From the NCBI GenBank assembly GCA_023663225.1, contig JAMPHU010000029.1, positions 1-36,512 on the forward strand: a stretch of 36,512 nucleotides of DNA, read 5' to 3'. Position numbers and translations under genes: made by a program. Positions 16,250 through 24,113 of the stretch are shown one piece after another. The DNA comes from Candidatus Gastranaerophilales bacterium (GTDB lineage Bacteria; Bacillota; Clostridia; Lachnospirales; Lachnospiraceae). The notes under the pieces are model-generated. The model searched no databases. It saw only the letters and a program-made list of their open reading frames with translations, and was not told the origin of the DNA. Numbering within the stretch: the first letter of the stretch is position 1; every line of letters starts with the position of its first letter.

Positions 16250-16273
16250 ATTTTCCCGATCCGGCCATATATT
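16246..16273 (+). promoter_or_regulatory. Candidate sigma-E promoter for yqfC-yqfD
   Basis: TCATATT (16246-16252) matches the Bacillus sigma-E -35 pattern (kmATATT), and CATATATT (16266-16273) matches the -10 pattern (CATACAnT) with one mismatch; the spacer is 13 nt. yqfC and yqfD are sigma-E genes in Bacillus, which supports the reading. The predicted start point (about 16279-16281) coincides with the yqfC ATG. Confidence 0.45.
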
Positions 16274-16278
16274 TTACC

Positions 16279-16557
16279 ATGAAGAAGACAAAAAATTCTC
16301 TCAGGAAAGAACAAGTTATAGATTCCCTCAAACTGCCCAGAGACATTTGTCTGGGGGCGCTTCGGGTCACGCTCACGGGCAACGCGGAGGCGTGGATCGA
16401 AAATTACAAGGGCATTTTGGAATACACGGAAAATGTGATCCTGCTGCAGGGCAAGACCTGTCAGGTATGCTTTGAGGGCAATCGTCTTTCCATAGATTAT
16501 TATACTAATGAGGATATGAAGATCAGCGGATGTATCGCCTGTGTCAGATACCTTTAG
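16279..16557 (+). CDS. yqfC: Sporulation protein YqfC
   Basis: A 92-residue protein of the YqfC family, expressed in the mother cell during sporulation in Bacillus. Visible family features are SLKLPRDICLGALRVTLTGNAEAWIENYKGIL and a C-terminal ISGCIACVRYL. ATG 16279 gives the usual family length but has no Shine-Dalgarno sequence. ATG 16213, in frame within the gpsA end, has GGAGGG before it but would add 22 residues absent from the family as I know it. The overlap with a sigma-E-like promoter raises the possibility of leaderless translation. yqfD follows after 31 nt. The molecular function is unknown. Confidence 0.75.
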   Translation: MKKTKNSLRKEQVIDSLKLPRDICLGALRVTLTGNAEAWIENYKGILEYTENVILLQGKTCQVCFEGNRLSIDYYTNEDMKISGCIACVRYL

Positions 16558-16588
16558 AAGAGAGTAAACGACATAAAGGAGAGCGGCC

Positions 16589-17815
16589 ATGGTAGATATA
16601 TTGCGGCGACTGAAAGGTTATCTCAGGATCAGAGTGTGGGGGTTTTCGCCGGAGCGGTTTATGAATCTGTGCAGCAACAGGGATATCCTTCTGTGGGATA
16701 TTGTGCGCGAGGGAGAAGAATATTACATGAGCATATCCCTCAGAAGCTTTTACAGACTCCGTCCGATCGCGAAAAAGACCGGCACCAGGGTAGCCATATT
16801 GCAGAGATATGGACTACCCTTTTTCATTCCGACCTTGAAGGCGCGCAAATTCTTTTTGGCGGGGTTTCTTCTGGCGCTATGTTTCTGGATGTGGACGTCG
16901 CTCTATATCTGGAAGATCGATCTGACGGGCAATTATCAGATCACCGGAGACGAATTTGAGGAATTTCTGACGGAGGAGAATGTGCGCATCGGTATGCGCA
17001 AGAGCGCGCTCAACATCGAGGAGCTGGAGAAGGAGATCCGCAGAAGGTTTCCGCAGGTGACCTGGACTTCGGCCATGCTCTCCGGCACCAGGCTGCAGAT
17101 TGAGATCAGGGAGAACGATACGCCCACAGATTGGAATGTGGCCGAGGAGGGCTGCTCCAATCTGGTGTCGGAGTACGACGGCGTCATTGTGTCCATGATT
17201 GTGCGAAGCGGCGTGCCCCAGGTGGCCATCGGGGACAGTGTGGAGCAGGGCAGCCTTTTGGTACAGGGACTTGTGCCCATCTACAATGAGGATACCACCG
17301 TCAGGGAGTATCACACGGTCGCGGCGGATGCGGACATTGTGCTGGAACATGCGATAACGGAGCAGTTTACCCTTCCTTTCGACTATATCAAAAAGGAGTA
17401 CACGGGGCGGGAGGAGACCCGTTATTTTCTCAGGCTGGGAGAGCAGGAGTGGAAGATGCCTGCGGAGCGTCCCTTCCTGGTCTACGACAGCGTGATCCGC
17501 CAGAGCAGGCCCTTAGTTTTTGAGAAACTTGCGATCCCTTTCTATGTGGGGAATTACACTTACAGAGAGTACTTGGATGTGGAATATTGGTATTCCACGG
17601 AGGAGGCGAAAACGCTTCTTAATGAAAAATTAAATACTTTTCTTACAACTTTAGATGAAAAAGGGGTACAAATTATTGAAAAAGATGTTAGAATAGATAC
17701 AAGTGGTGGAGAATGGGTTATGTCCGTGGAGTTTGTAGTGCATGAGCCGGTGGGCATGAGCGTGGACGCTGATATCCCTGAGATCGACATAGGAGAGAAG
17801 GAACCGGATGAGTAA
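16589..17815 (+). CDS. yqfD: Sporulation protein YqfD
   Basis: A 408-residue membrane protein required for efficient sporulation in Bacillus. The cytoplasmic N-terminus (1-85) includes ILLWDIVREGEEYYMSISLRSF. One clear TM segment is at about 87-108, followed by a long region outside the membrane. Its first part (IDLTGNYQITGDEFEEFL...) resembles a POTRA-like small alpha/beta fold (inference). The C-terminus is acidic (DADIPEIDIGEKEPDE). Good AAAGGAGAG sequence before the start. It overlaps phoH by 8 nt. Pairing with yqfC is conserved in spore formers. Confidence 0.9.
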   Translation: MVDILRRLKGYLRIRVWGFSPERFMNLCSNRDILLWDIVREGEEYYMSISLRSFYRLRPIAKKTGTRVAILQRYGLPFFIPTLKARKFFLAGFLLALCFWMWTSLYIWKIDLTGNYQITGDEFEEFLTEENVRIGMRKSALNIEELEKEIRRRFPQVTWTSAMLSGTRLQIEIRENDTPTDWNVAEEGCSNLVSEYDGVIVSMIVRSGVPQVAIGDSVEQGSLLVQGLVPIYNEDTTVREYHTVAADADIVLEHAITEQFTLPFDYIKKEYTGREETRYFLRLGEQEWKMPAERPFLVYDSVIRQSRPLVFEKLAIPFYVGNYTYREYLDVEYWYSTEEAKTLLNEKLNTFLTTLDEKGVQIIEKDVRIDTSGGEWVMSVEFVVHEPVGMSVDADIPEIDIGEKEPDE

Positions 17816-18800
17816 TGTTTCCGTTAAAATAGACTTGCCAGCAGAGCATATGCAGAAAATATTTGGCACACAGGATGCCTACATCAAAAAATTGGAACAT
17901 GATTTTCATGTGACGGTGGTGAACCGCAACGGCAGCATCCAGATAAACGGCGAGGAGGAGCAAGTCCGCAGGGCACGGAATGTCCTTGCCCAGTTGGAGG
18001 TGATCTCCGAGCGCGGCAGCGAGATAGAGGAGCAGAGCGTGGACTATGCGATCGCGATGGGTATGGAGGAGCGCGAGGAGGTCATTTCGGAGATTGATAC
18101 GGATTGTATCTGCCACACGATAAACGGGAAACCGATCAAACCCAAGACCCTGGGGCAGAAGGAATATGTGGACGCGATCCGCAGTCATATGGTGGTGTTC
18201 GGACAGGGGCCGGCCGGTACGGGCAAGACTTATTTGGCTATGGCCATGGCGGTCACGGCTTTCAAAAATGAGGAAGTGAGCCGCATCATATTGACCCGTC
18301 CGGCGATCGAGGCGGGGGAGAAACTGGGGTTTTTGCCGGGAGACTTACAGAGCAAGGTGGATCCTTATCTGCGGCCGCTGTATGATGCGCTCTATCAGAT
18401 CATGGGCGCGGAAAATTTTGCCAGGAATATGGAGAAAGGGCTGATCGAGGTGGCGCCCCTCGCCTATATGAGGGGGCGGACGTTAGACAACGCCTATATT
18501 ATATTGGATGAGGCGCAGAATACAACGCCTGCCCAGATGAAGATGTTTTTGACGAGGATCGGTTTTGGCTCTAAAGTGGTGGTGACGGGAGATTCCTCCC
18601 AGAAGGATCTGCCCGCGGGGAGCAAGTCCGGCCTGGATATCGCGTTGAAGGTGCTGGGAAAGGTGGAGGGGATTGCCTTCTGCAGCCTGACGTCGAAGGA
18701 TGTGGTGCGTCATCCTCTGGTACAGAGGATCGTGAAGGCGTACGATGACTATGAGGCAAAAGAAAAAAGCAGGAATCGGGAGAGATATGGAAGAAAATAA
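17808..18800 (+). CDS. phoH: PhoH-like ATPase (PhoH/YqfE-position)
   Basis: A 330-residue cytoplasmic P-loop ATPase. Residues 1-65 form a KH-like RNA-binding region (VNRNGSIQINGEEEQV). The Walker A motif GPAGTGKT is at 134-141, the Walker B region is ILDEAQNTTPAQMKMFLTRIG, and a sensor-like VVTGDSSQKDLP follows. The family is often encoded next to ybeY and is thought to act in RNA metabolism; the exact reaction is not settled. The start overlaps the yqfD stop by 8 nt (GGATGAGTAA). The 3' end overlaps the next gene by 14 nt, which points to tight coupling. Confidence 0.94.
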   Translation: MSNVSVKIDLPAEHMQKIFGTQDAYIKKLEHDFHVTVVNRNGSIQINGEEEQVRRARNVLAQLEVISERGSEIEEQSVDYAIAMGMEEREEVISEIDTDCICHTINGKPIKPKTLGQKEYVDAIRSHMVVFGQGPAGTGKTYLAMAMAVTAFKNEEVSRIILTRPAIEAGEKLGFLPGDLQSKVDPYLRPLYDALYQIMGAENFARNMEKGLIEVAPLAYMRGRTLDNAYIILDEAQNTTPAQMKMFLTRIGFGSKVVVTGDSSQKDLPAGSKSGLDIALKVLGKVEGIAFCSLTSKDVVRHPLVQRIVKAYDDYEAKEKSRNRERYGRK

Positions 18801-19968
18801 GAAAAGATTAAGTGCGATGCTCTTCGTGCCGGAGCTTGTGTTCCTGCCGCTTGTGGTGGTGGGGATTTTGGGCATCTCCTATTGGCAACAGACTGCCATC
18901 GATAAGACCCTGAGCAATATTGTGATGGCGGGGCTGGGGATCCTTTTGGTGGGTTTTAGAGTCCGCAGGGAGTATTTGGACGATGAGTTAAACTATGACA
19001 ATGGAGAGCATTTGCTGCGATTCTGGCTGTTTTTTCTGTGCGGAATGGCGGTGGCTTTCGTCTGTGTTTTTTTGCCGGTGGAGGGATGGCCCTTTTTGCC
19101 GGTCTTTGTCATGCTCGCGCTCTTTAGCAGCCCCGTGGCGGGGATCGTGGCGTCGGCGGTGCTGTTGATGATCCCTGCGATGTTGGGGGAGGCCGCCGTT
19201 GGGGCGTTTTTTCTGTATCTGCTCTGCGGGATCTTCGGGGTGAGCCTGATTTGCCGTGTGGACAATGAGTTAAAGGTGGGGATTCCGATTCTTTTGTCCC
19301 TGTTAAGTCTGTTGGTGTGCGAGATGGCGGATCTGATCCTGATCGCGGCCAAGCGTCCTGCGGTGGAGGATTTTGTCGTGCCGGTGGCGAATCTGATCAT
19401 CTCCGGTATCCTGCTGTTAGGACTGATCAAGATCTTTTCTTCCCAGGTGACTTATCAGTACAGAGTGCAGTATTTGGAGTTGAACGACACGGAGAATGAT
19501 TTTTTGTCGGCGTTCAAGCAGAGCAACAGGGAGGACTATTTTCACTGTATTCACACAGCGTATTTTTGCGAACGGCTGGCGGCAAAGCTGTCCATGGACG
19601 TGGCGGCCCTAAAGTGTGCGGCCTACTATCACAAGCTGGTGGAGCAGGATCCCGAACGCATGAAAAAGTACAAGCTCCCTCCGTTTACGAGACAGATCTT
19701 GAACGAATATATGGATTATGGGAATGTCGCCGTAAAGAGTCGGGAGACGGCAGTATTATTGTGTGCGGATATGGTGGTAAATAAGGTGCAGCAGGTCTTT
19801 CGGGAAGATCCGTCGGCACAGCCCGATTACCGCAGGATGATCGATGAGATCTTTGCGGCATTTGAGGCGCAAAAGAGCTTTTATGAGAGCAATCTCACGA
19901 TACGGGATCTGGATATCATGCACAAGACCTTTAGACAGGAGAATCTGTATTATGACTTTTTACGTTGA
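18787..19968 (+). CDS. Degenerate PgpH-like (7TM-HD) membrane protein, HD motif lost
   Basis: A 393-residue protein placed between phoH and ybeY, where Firmicutes normally encode PgpH (YqfF), the c-di-AMP phosphodiesterase. It has about seven hydrophobic segments (roughly 10-225), then a soluble region resembling the PgpH HD domain. His253 stands 29 residues before a YYHK (280-283), the same spacing as PgpH's first His to its YYHD, but the catalytic Asp is Lys283. The later HHGT-type histidines are also missing. The end (FYESNLTIRDLDIMHKTF) matches PgpH's ...DLTLKDLD... end. The long extracellular HDED domain is absent. It is therefore unlikely to hydrolyse c-di-AMP; a binding or scaffold role is possible. 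ATG 18787 is chosen after GGGAGAG; an in-frame ATG at 18745 lies inside phoH. Confidence 0.7.
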   Translation: MEENKKRLSAMLFVPELVFLPLVVVGILGISYWQQTAIDKTLSNIVMAGLGILLVGFRVRREYLDDELNYDNGEHLLRFWLFFLCGMAVAFVCVFLPVEGWPFLPVFVMLALFSSPVAGIVASAVLLMIPAMLGEAAVGAFFLYLLCGIFGVSLICRVDNELKVGIPILLSLLSLLVCEMADLILIAAKRPAVEDFVVPVANLIISGILLLGLIKIFSSQVTYQYRVQYLELNDTENDFLSAFKQSNREDYFHCIHTAYFCERLAAKLSMDVAALKCAAYYHKLVEQDPERMKKYKLPPFTRQILNEYMDYGNVAVKSRETAVLLCADMVVNKVQQVFREDPSAQPDYRRMIDEIFAAFEAQKSFYESNLTIRDLDIMHKTFRQENLYYDFLR

Positions 19969-20455
19969 GAATGAGACGCACTTTTCATTCCCCTTTGATG
20001 TGGAAGAGATCGCAAGGCAGGTGGCGGACACCGCGCTTAAGTCTGAGGGTTGTCCCTGTGAAGTGCAGCTCAATCTCATTCTCACGGACAAGGAAGGGAT
20101 CCGCCGGTTTAACAGGGAGTATCGCGGGATTGACAAAGAGACGGATGTGATCTCCTTTCCCAATTTGGATTTCGCTTCCGCGGGGGACTTTCGTATGGAC
20201 GAGGCGCGCGCGGCGGATTATTTCGACCCTGACACAGGGGAGATGTTGTTGGGCGATATCGTGATCTGTGTGGATCGGGTTAAAGAACAAGCAAATGCAT
20301 ATGGGCACAGTGAAGAGCGGGAGTTTGCCTTTCTGGTAGCGCACAGTATCTTCCATCTGTGCGGCTACGATCATATGACGGAGGAAGATGCCTGCCTCAT
20401 GGAACGCAAGCAGGAAGCGGTTCTGACAGGTTTGGGGATGGTACGGACCAGATGA
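19952..20455 (+). CDS. ybeY: Endoribonuclease YbeY (rRNA maturation factor)
   Basis: Single-strand-specific, metal-dependent endoribonuclease involved in 16S rRNA 3'-end maturation and ribosome quality control. The 167-residue protein contains NREYRGIDKETDVISFP, LLGDIVICVDRV and the zinc-binding HSIFHLCGYDH (His131, His135, His141). ATG 19952 lies 17 nt before the end of the preceding gene and has AGGAG 10 nt upstream; an in-frame start at 19844 would add 36 residues not found in the family. Confidence 0.96.
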   Translation: MTFYVENETHFSFPFDVEEIARQVADTALKSEGCPCEVQLNLILTDKEGIRRFNREYRGIDKETDVISFPNLDFASAGDFRMDEARAADYFDPDTGEMLLGDIVICVDRVKEQANAYGHSEEREFAFLVAHSIFHLCGYDHMTEEDACLMERKQEAVLTGLGMVRTR

Positions 20456-20470
20456 GAGGATAAAGATACG

Positions 20471-22075
20471 ATGAATCAGGCGGAGATGAAGCGGCGGCAG
20501 ATCATAAGCATTGCCAGTATGCTCAATATGATTGCGCTGTTATTGTTGGGAAATTGTATGGGAGAAAACGGGTTGGCGTATTACGCCGCGGCCTACGAGT
20601 TTTTCTGGTTGTTGTGGTGCCTGGCCGGAGGCAGCGTTTCCGACGCCTTAGGCAGGATGCTTCGGGAGCGGAACGCCAGGAATCAATACAAAAATGTCTC
20701 CCAAATGCGCAGATATGTGATGTTGTTCCAGGGGAGCGTGGGGTTGGCCGTCAGTGTGTTGTCTGCCTTGACGGGTTCTCTTGTGGTGAAATATGTGTTC
20801 CATGTGCCCCATGGTTCTTTTTTGGTGTTGATGCTTGCGCCGATGCTGTTTTTGCGGACGATCGGCGCCGTCCTTTTGGGGTATTTCCAGGGGGGCGGTT
20901 CCGAGTTTCCCACCGTGGCATCCTCTGTGATGCGTCCGGTTTTGTTTGTGGGGTTCGGACTTTTGTTCGGCAATCTGTTCAAAGGGTACGGTGAGAAGGT
21001 CAGCGCCCTGCTTGGAAGGATAGAATTTGTGGATATGCACAGCGCGATCGGCGTCTCCCTGGCCGCTTGTCTGACGGAGTTTCTTCTGCTCTTATTCTTG
21101 TTGATCCTTTATCGGGGAAACAGCGGCTTGGGAAGAGTGGAACAGACCGGAATGAGAACGACGGACTCTCTCGGGAACGTGCTGCGCGTGTTTTATGGAA
21201 AAATGCGCGCTTCCATGCTGATGCAGGCGCTTGAGCGGTTTCCCGTCTGGCTGAGTCTGATCCTGTTGGGGAAATGTGCGGCGATGATGGAGGGGGCGGA
21301 GGCCGCCTATGGCATATTTTACGGGAGATATCTGGCTTTGGTATGTGCGGTTATCTTTTTGATCGACGCGTTGGTCGTGCCGGTCTCGGTGAAGGTGCAG
21401 TCGTACATCCGTCGGGACGATCTGCGGTCTGCGGACGATCTGTTTCAGGCGGGATTGCACGGAGCGGTGGTGTATGGTATCTTTTTCGCCGTTTTCGTGG
21501 GAATGATGGGACAGGATATCGCGGCGCTGTTTGGAAAGGATGGCGTAGAGATCACGGCGAAAATGTTCCAGTTTGGCTCTATGATCGTATTGTTTGCCGG
21601 CGTGTCCTGTTTTTTTGTAAGGATTTTATCGCTGGCGGGCAAGAAAGCTTTGATCGTACTCTCTCTCTGCGTCATGGATCTGGTATATCTGGTGTCGGTG
21701 CTGTTGTTTTTGAATCTGGGACATGCGGGAGTGACGGCCTACGTCTATGGCGGTGTGATCGCTTCCGGAGGGTTGTGCGCGGTCTTGGGATTTTTAGTTT
21801 GTTTCCTGCTGGGGATGCGGATTGATTGGATCCGGACGGTGCTGATCCCTGTGGGATGCGCCTGCGTGGCGGGACTTTTGATTATGCTGCTCGGCGGACT
21901 GATCGTGCCGCACCTGGGGTATGCGGTGACCGTGCTTGTGTGTCTGGCGGCCGCCTGGGTTTTGTATTTTGTGTTGTTGTTGCTTTTGCGGAATTTCAGA
22001 GAACAGGATCTCAAAAATCTGCCGGGCGGAGTATGGATTCGCTTTTTGGGGCAGCTTTTGCGGATATACATGTGA
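20471..22075 (+). CDS. MOP-superfamily flippase / polysaccharide biosynthesis-type membrane protein
   Basis: A 534-residue polytopic protein with about 14 hydrophobic segments, the topology of the MATE/MVF/PST (MOP) superfamily, which includes SpoVB-like and Wzx-like lipid-linked sugar flippases. Recognisable elements are an early LLLGNCMGENGLAYYAAAYEFFWLLWCLAGGSVSDALGR and a mid-protein AMMEGAEAAYGIFYGRYLAL. The substrate cannot be named; SpoVB-like lipid II-related transport is one option given nearby sporulation genes. It follows ybeY by 15 nt (GAGAGGATAAAGATACG before the ATG), so it probably belongs to the same transcription unit. Confidence 0.7.
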   Translation: MNQAEMKRRQIISIASMLNMIALLLLGNCMGENGLAYYAAAYEFFWLLWCLAGGSVSDALGRMLRERNARNQYKNVSQMRRYVMLFQGSVGLAVSVLSALTGSLVVKYVFHVPHGSFLVLMLAPMLFLRTIGAVLLGYFQGGGSEFPTVASSVMRPVLFVGFGLLFGNLFKGYGEKVSALLGRIEFVDMHSAIGVSLAACLTEFLLLLFLLILYRGNSGLGRVEQTGMRTTDSLGNVLRVFYGKMRASMLMQALERFPVWLSLILLGKCAAMMEGAEAAYGIFYGRYLALVCAVIFLIDALVVPVSVKVQSYIRRDDLRSADDLFQAGLHGAVVYGIFFAVFVGMMGQDIAALFGKDGVEITAKMFQFGSMIVLFAGVSCFFVRILSLAGKKALIVLSLCVMDLVYLVSVLLFLNLGHAGVTAYVYGGVIASGGLCAVLGFLVCFLLGMRIDWIRTVLIPVGCACVAGLLIMLLGGLIVPHLGYAVTVLVCLAAAWVLYFVLLLLLRNFREQDLKNLPGGVWIRFLGQLLRIYM

Positions 22076-22143
22076 ACCGATATGCATAAATAGACAAAAA
22101 AAGCGGATACTGAATACAAATCAAGTGTGTGAAGAAGGTAAGT

Positions 22144-22842
22144 ATGCGGTTTGTAAAAAGTATCGGCTTTTTTTTGGTATATCCCCTGCTCATGCTGATG
22201 TTGGGGTTTCTGGCAGGAATCAAGGCGGTGGAATTTTTTTATCCGGGAAATGTGTCTGCCCCGCAGGAGGCGGAGCCGCCTATGGGGTGGGAGGAATTTA
22301 TAGAAGAATATCTTGCCGAAAAAGCGCTTGAAGAAAGCGGCGCGGCACAGGAACCTGCGGACGTTTCAGGGGAGGTCAGTCCGGTGGTCTCCAACAGAGA
22401 GACCCTGTCCGCGGATACGGAATATATCTTGAAGGAGATGGATATCATCCGACAGACGGAGGTGGAGACCACATGGAGGCTCCCTCAGAAATATATCGGT
22501 ATGGACAGGGAGCAGTTTTTGACCGCGATCAACTCTTACGGCGACCACCCGCCGCTCTCCGAGTTGGAGAGAGGGTTTGTGGGTCTTGAAGTGCTGGCGT
22601 TTTCCAGAGAGCGGGTGATCGTGCAGATGAACTATGAATATCTGCAGCCGGGGGAGGAATTTTATCTGGCGGTTTTGGACAATGAAGTGGTGGTGCTTTT
22701 GGATGATCAGGAGACCGTGTATATCTATACGGGCATTTCTCTGGATAAATTTCCGGAGACCGTGCAGATGCAGATTATGCAGATGATGTGGATGGAGGAC
22801 GAGGAGAGTCTGTATGGTTTTTTGGAGACTTATTCCTCGTAA
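22144..22842 (+). CDS. Membrane-anchored protein with BofC-like C-terminal region
   Basis: A 232-residue protein with an N-terminal TM anchor (about 5-29), an acidic Pro/Glu linker and an extracytoplasmic domain from about residue 85. The pattern YIGMDREQFLTAINSYGDHPPL...LEVLAFSRERVIVQMNY...EEFYLAVLDNEVVVLLDDQETVYIYTGISLDKFP... ending LYGFLETYSS resembles the domain pair of BofC, a forespore regulator of SpoIVB signalling in Bacillus. I judge this from pattern only. ATG 22144 with AGAAGG upstream is preferred; GTG 22129 is an in-frame alternative. It lies 68 nt after the flippase and 20 nt before a flavoprotein gene. Confidence 0.45.
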   Translation: MRFVKSIGFFLVYPLLMLMLGFLAGIKAVEFFYPGNVSAPQEAEPPMGWEEFIEEYLAEKALEESGAAQEPADVSGEVSPVVSNRETLSADTEYILKEMDIIRQTEVETTWRLPQKYIGMDREQFLTAINSYGDHPPLSELERGFVGLEVLAFSRERVIVQMNYEYLQPGEEFYLAVLDNEVVVLLDDQETVYIYTGISLDKFPETVQMQIMQMMWMEDEESLYGFLETYSS

Positions 22843-22862
22843 GAATTGGAAGGAGTCAGAAA

Positions 22863-24113
22863 ATGGAGAGAGTAAATGTGGGCGTCGTCGGCGGAGGCGC
22901 CGCCGGTCTGATGGCTGCGATCACCGCCGCCAGACGGGGAGCGCAGGTGACGCTTTTTGAGCAAAACGACCGCGTGGGAAAAAAGCTTTTGATGACGGGG
23001 AACGGCAGATGTAATCTGGGAAACAGGGAATTGTCGGCGGCGGCGTACCATGGCGCAAAGCCGGACTGGATTCAGGCTCGTTTAAACTGTTTTGACACGG
23101 AGGATATGATCTGCTTTTTTCAGGGGATCGGACTGCTCTTTAGGGAGAGGGAAGGACTTTTGTATCCCGCCAGCAATCAGGCGTCCGCCGTGTTGGATGT
23201 GCTGCGGTTTGAATTAAAAAGCCTGGGCGTCGGACTGGAGACGGGCTGCAGAGTGGAACGGATCGAGCTGATTTCGTCGGACAGACAAAAAACGGACAAG
23301 AAGATCCGTCTGTATGCAGGCGGCAGGGCGTTTTCCTTCGATCGGGTGATCCTCGCCTGCGGCGGATGCGCCGCTCCCGCCACCGGATCCGACGGCAGCG
23401 GATATGCGCTGGCAAGGCGGCTGGGACATACGATCATTCCCACGGTTCCGGCGTTGGTGCAGATGCGGTGCAGGGAAACTTATTTTAAGGCGGTATCGGG
23501 CGTGCGGGCGGACGCGGAGATCACCCTGTGGCAGAAAGAAGATTGTGTGGCCAAAGAGCAGGGGGAGCTGCAGTTTACGGATTATGGCATATCGGGTATT
23601 CCGGTCTTTCAACTGAGCCGTCAGGCGGCATATCTCTTGCGAAAACAGGAGGAGGTTTCGGTACATATCAAGCTTTTGTCCGGATACGGCGAGGAGGATC
23701 TGGAACGTTTGTTTAAAAATCGCCTGATCCTGATGGCGGACAGGACGGTGGAGGAATTTTTTACGGGGATTCTCCACAAGAAATTGATGACGCTCTTTGT
23801 AAAAATGGCGGGATTAAAGCCTGCTATGTCGGTGGAACAGGCAGGCAGACAGGCGTTGTCGTCCGTCTTATCCCTGTGTATGGATTGGGAGGTCAAGGTA
23901 AATGCGGTCAATTCTTTCGACCATGCCCAAGTGACGGCCGGAGGGATCCCCCATACGGAGGTGACGGAGCAGTTGGAATCCCGACTGGTGTCGGGGGTCT
24001 ATTTTGCGGGCGAGATATTGGATGTGGACGGCAAATGCGGCGGCTACAATCTGCACTGGGCATGGTGCAGCGGCTATCTGGCGGGAACGGCGGCCGCGGG
24101 AGAAGAAAAATGA
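22863..24113 (+). CDS. HI0933/YhiN-family flavoprotein (NAD(P)/FAD-dependent oxidoreductase)
   Basis: A 416-residue FAD-binding protein. The N-terminal Rossmann motif GVVGGGAAGLMAAITAARRG is followed by the family marks KKLLMTGNGRCNLGN, a central ILACGGCAAPATGSDGSGYALARRLGH, and the C-terminal FAD-contact segment VDGKCGGYNLHWAWCSGYLAG. Family members are annotated as aminoacetone oxidase-like or of unknown reaction. ATG 22863 is used because GGAAGGAGTCAGAAA lies before it and the Rossmann strand starts five residues in; an open frame reaches 22788. It shares ATGA with the next flavoprotein gene, so both are translated together. Confidence 0.88.
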   Translation: MERVNVGVVGGGAAGLMAAITAARRGAQVTLFEQNDRVGKKLLMTGNGRCNLGNRELSAAAYHGAKPDWIQARLNCFDTEDMICFFQGIGLLFREREGLLYPASNQASAVLDVLRFELKSLGVGLETGCRVERIELISSDRQKTDKKIRLYAGGRAFSFDRVILACGGCAAPATGSDGSGYALARRLGHTIIPTVPALVQMRCRETYFKAVSGVRADAEITLWQKEDCVAKEQGELQFTDYGISGIPVFQLSRQAAYLLRKQEEVSVHIKLLSGYGEEDLERLFKNRLILMADRTVEEFFTGILHKKLMTLFVKMAGLKPAMSVEQAGRQALSSVLSLCMDWEVKVNAVNSFDHAQVTAGGIPHTEVTEQLESRLVSGVYFAGEILDVDGKCGGYNLHWAWCSGYLAGTAAAGEEK

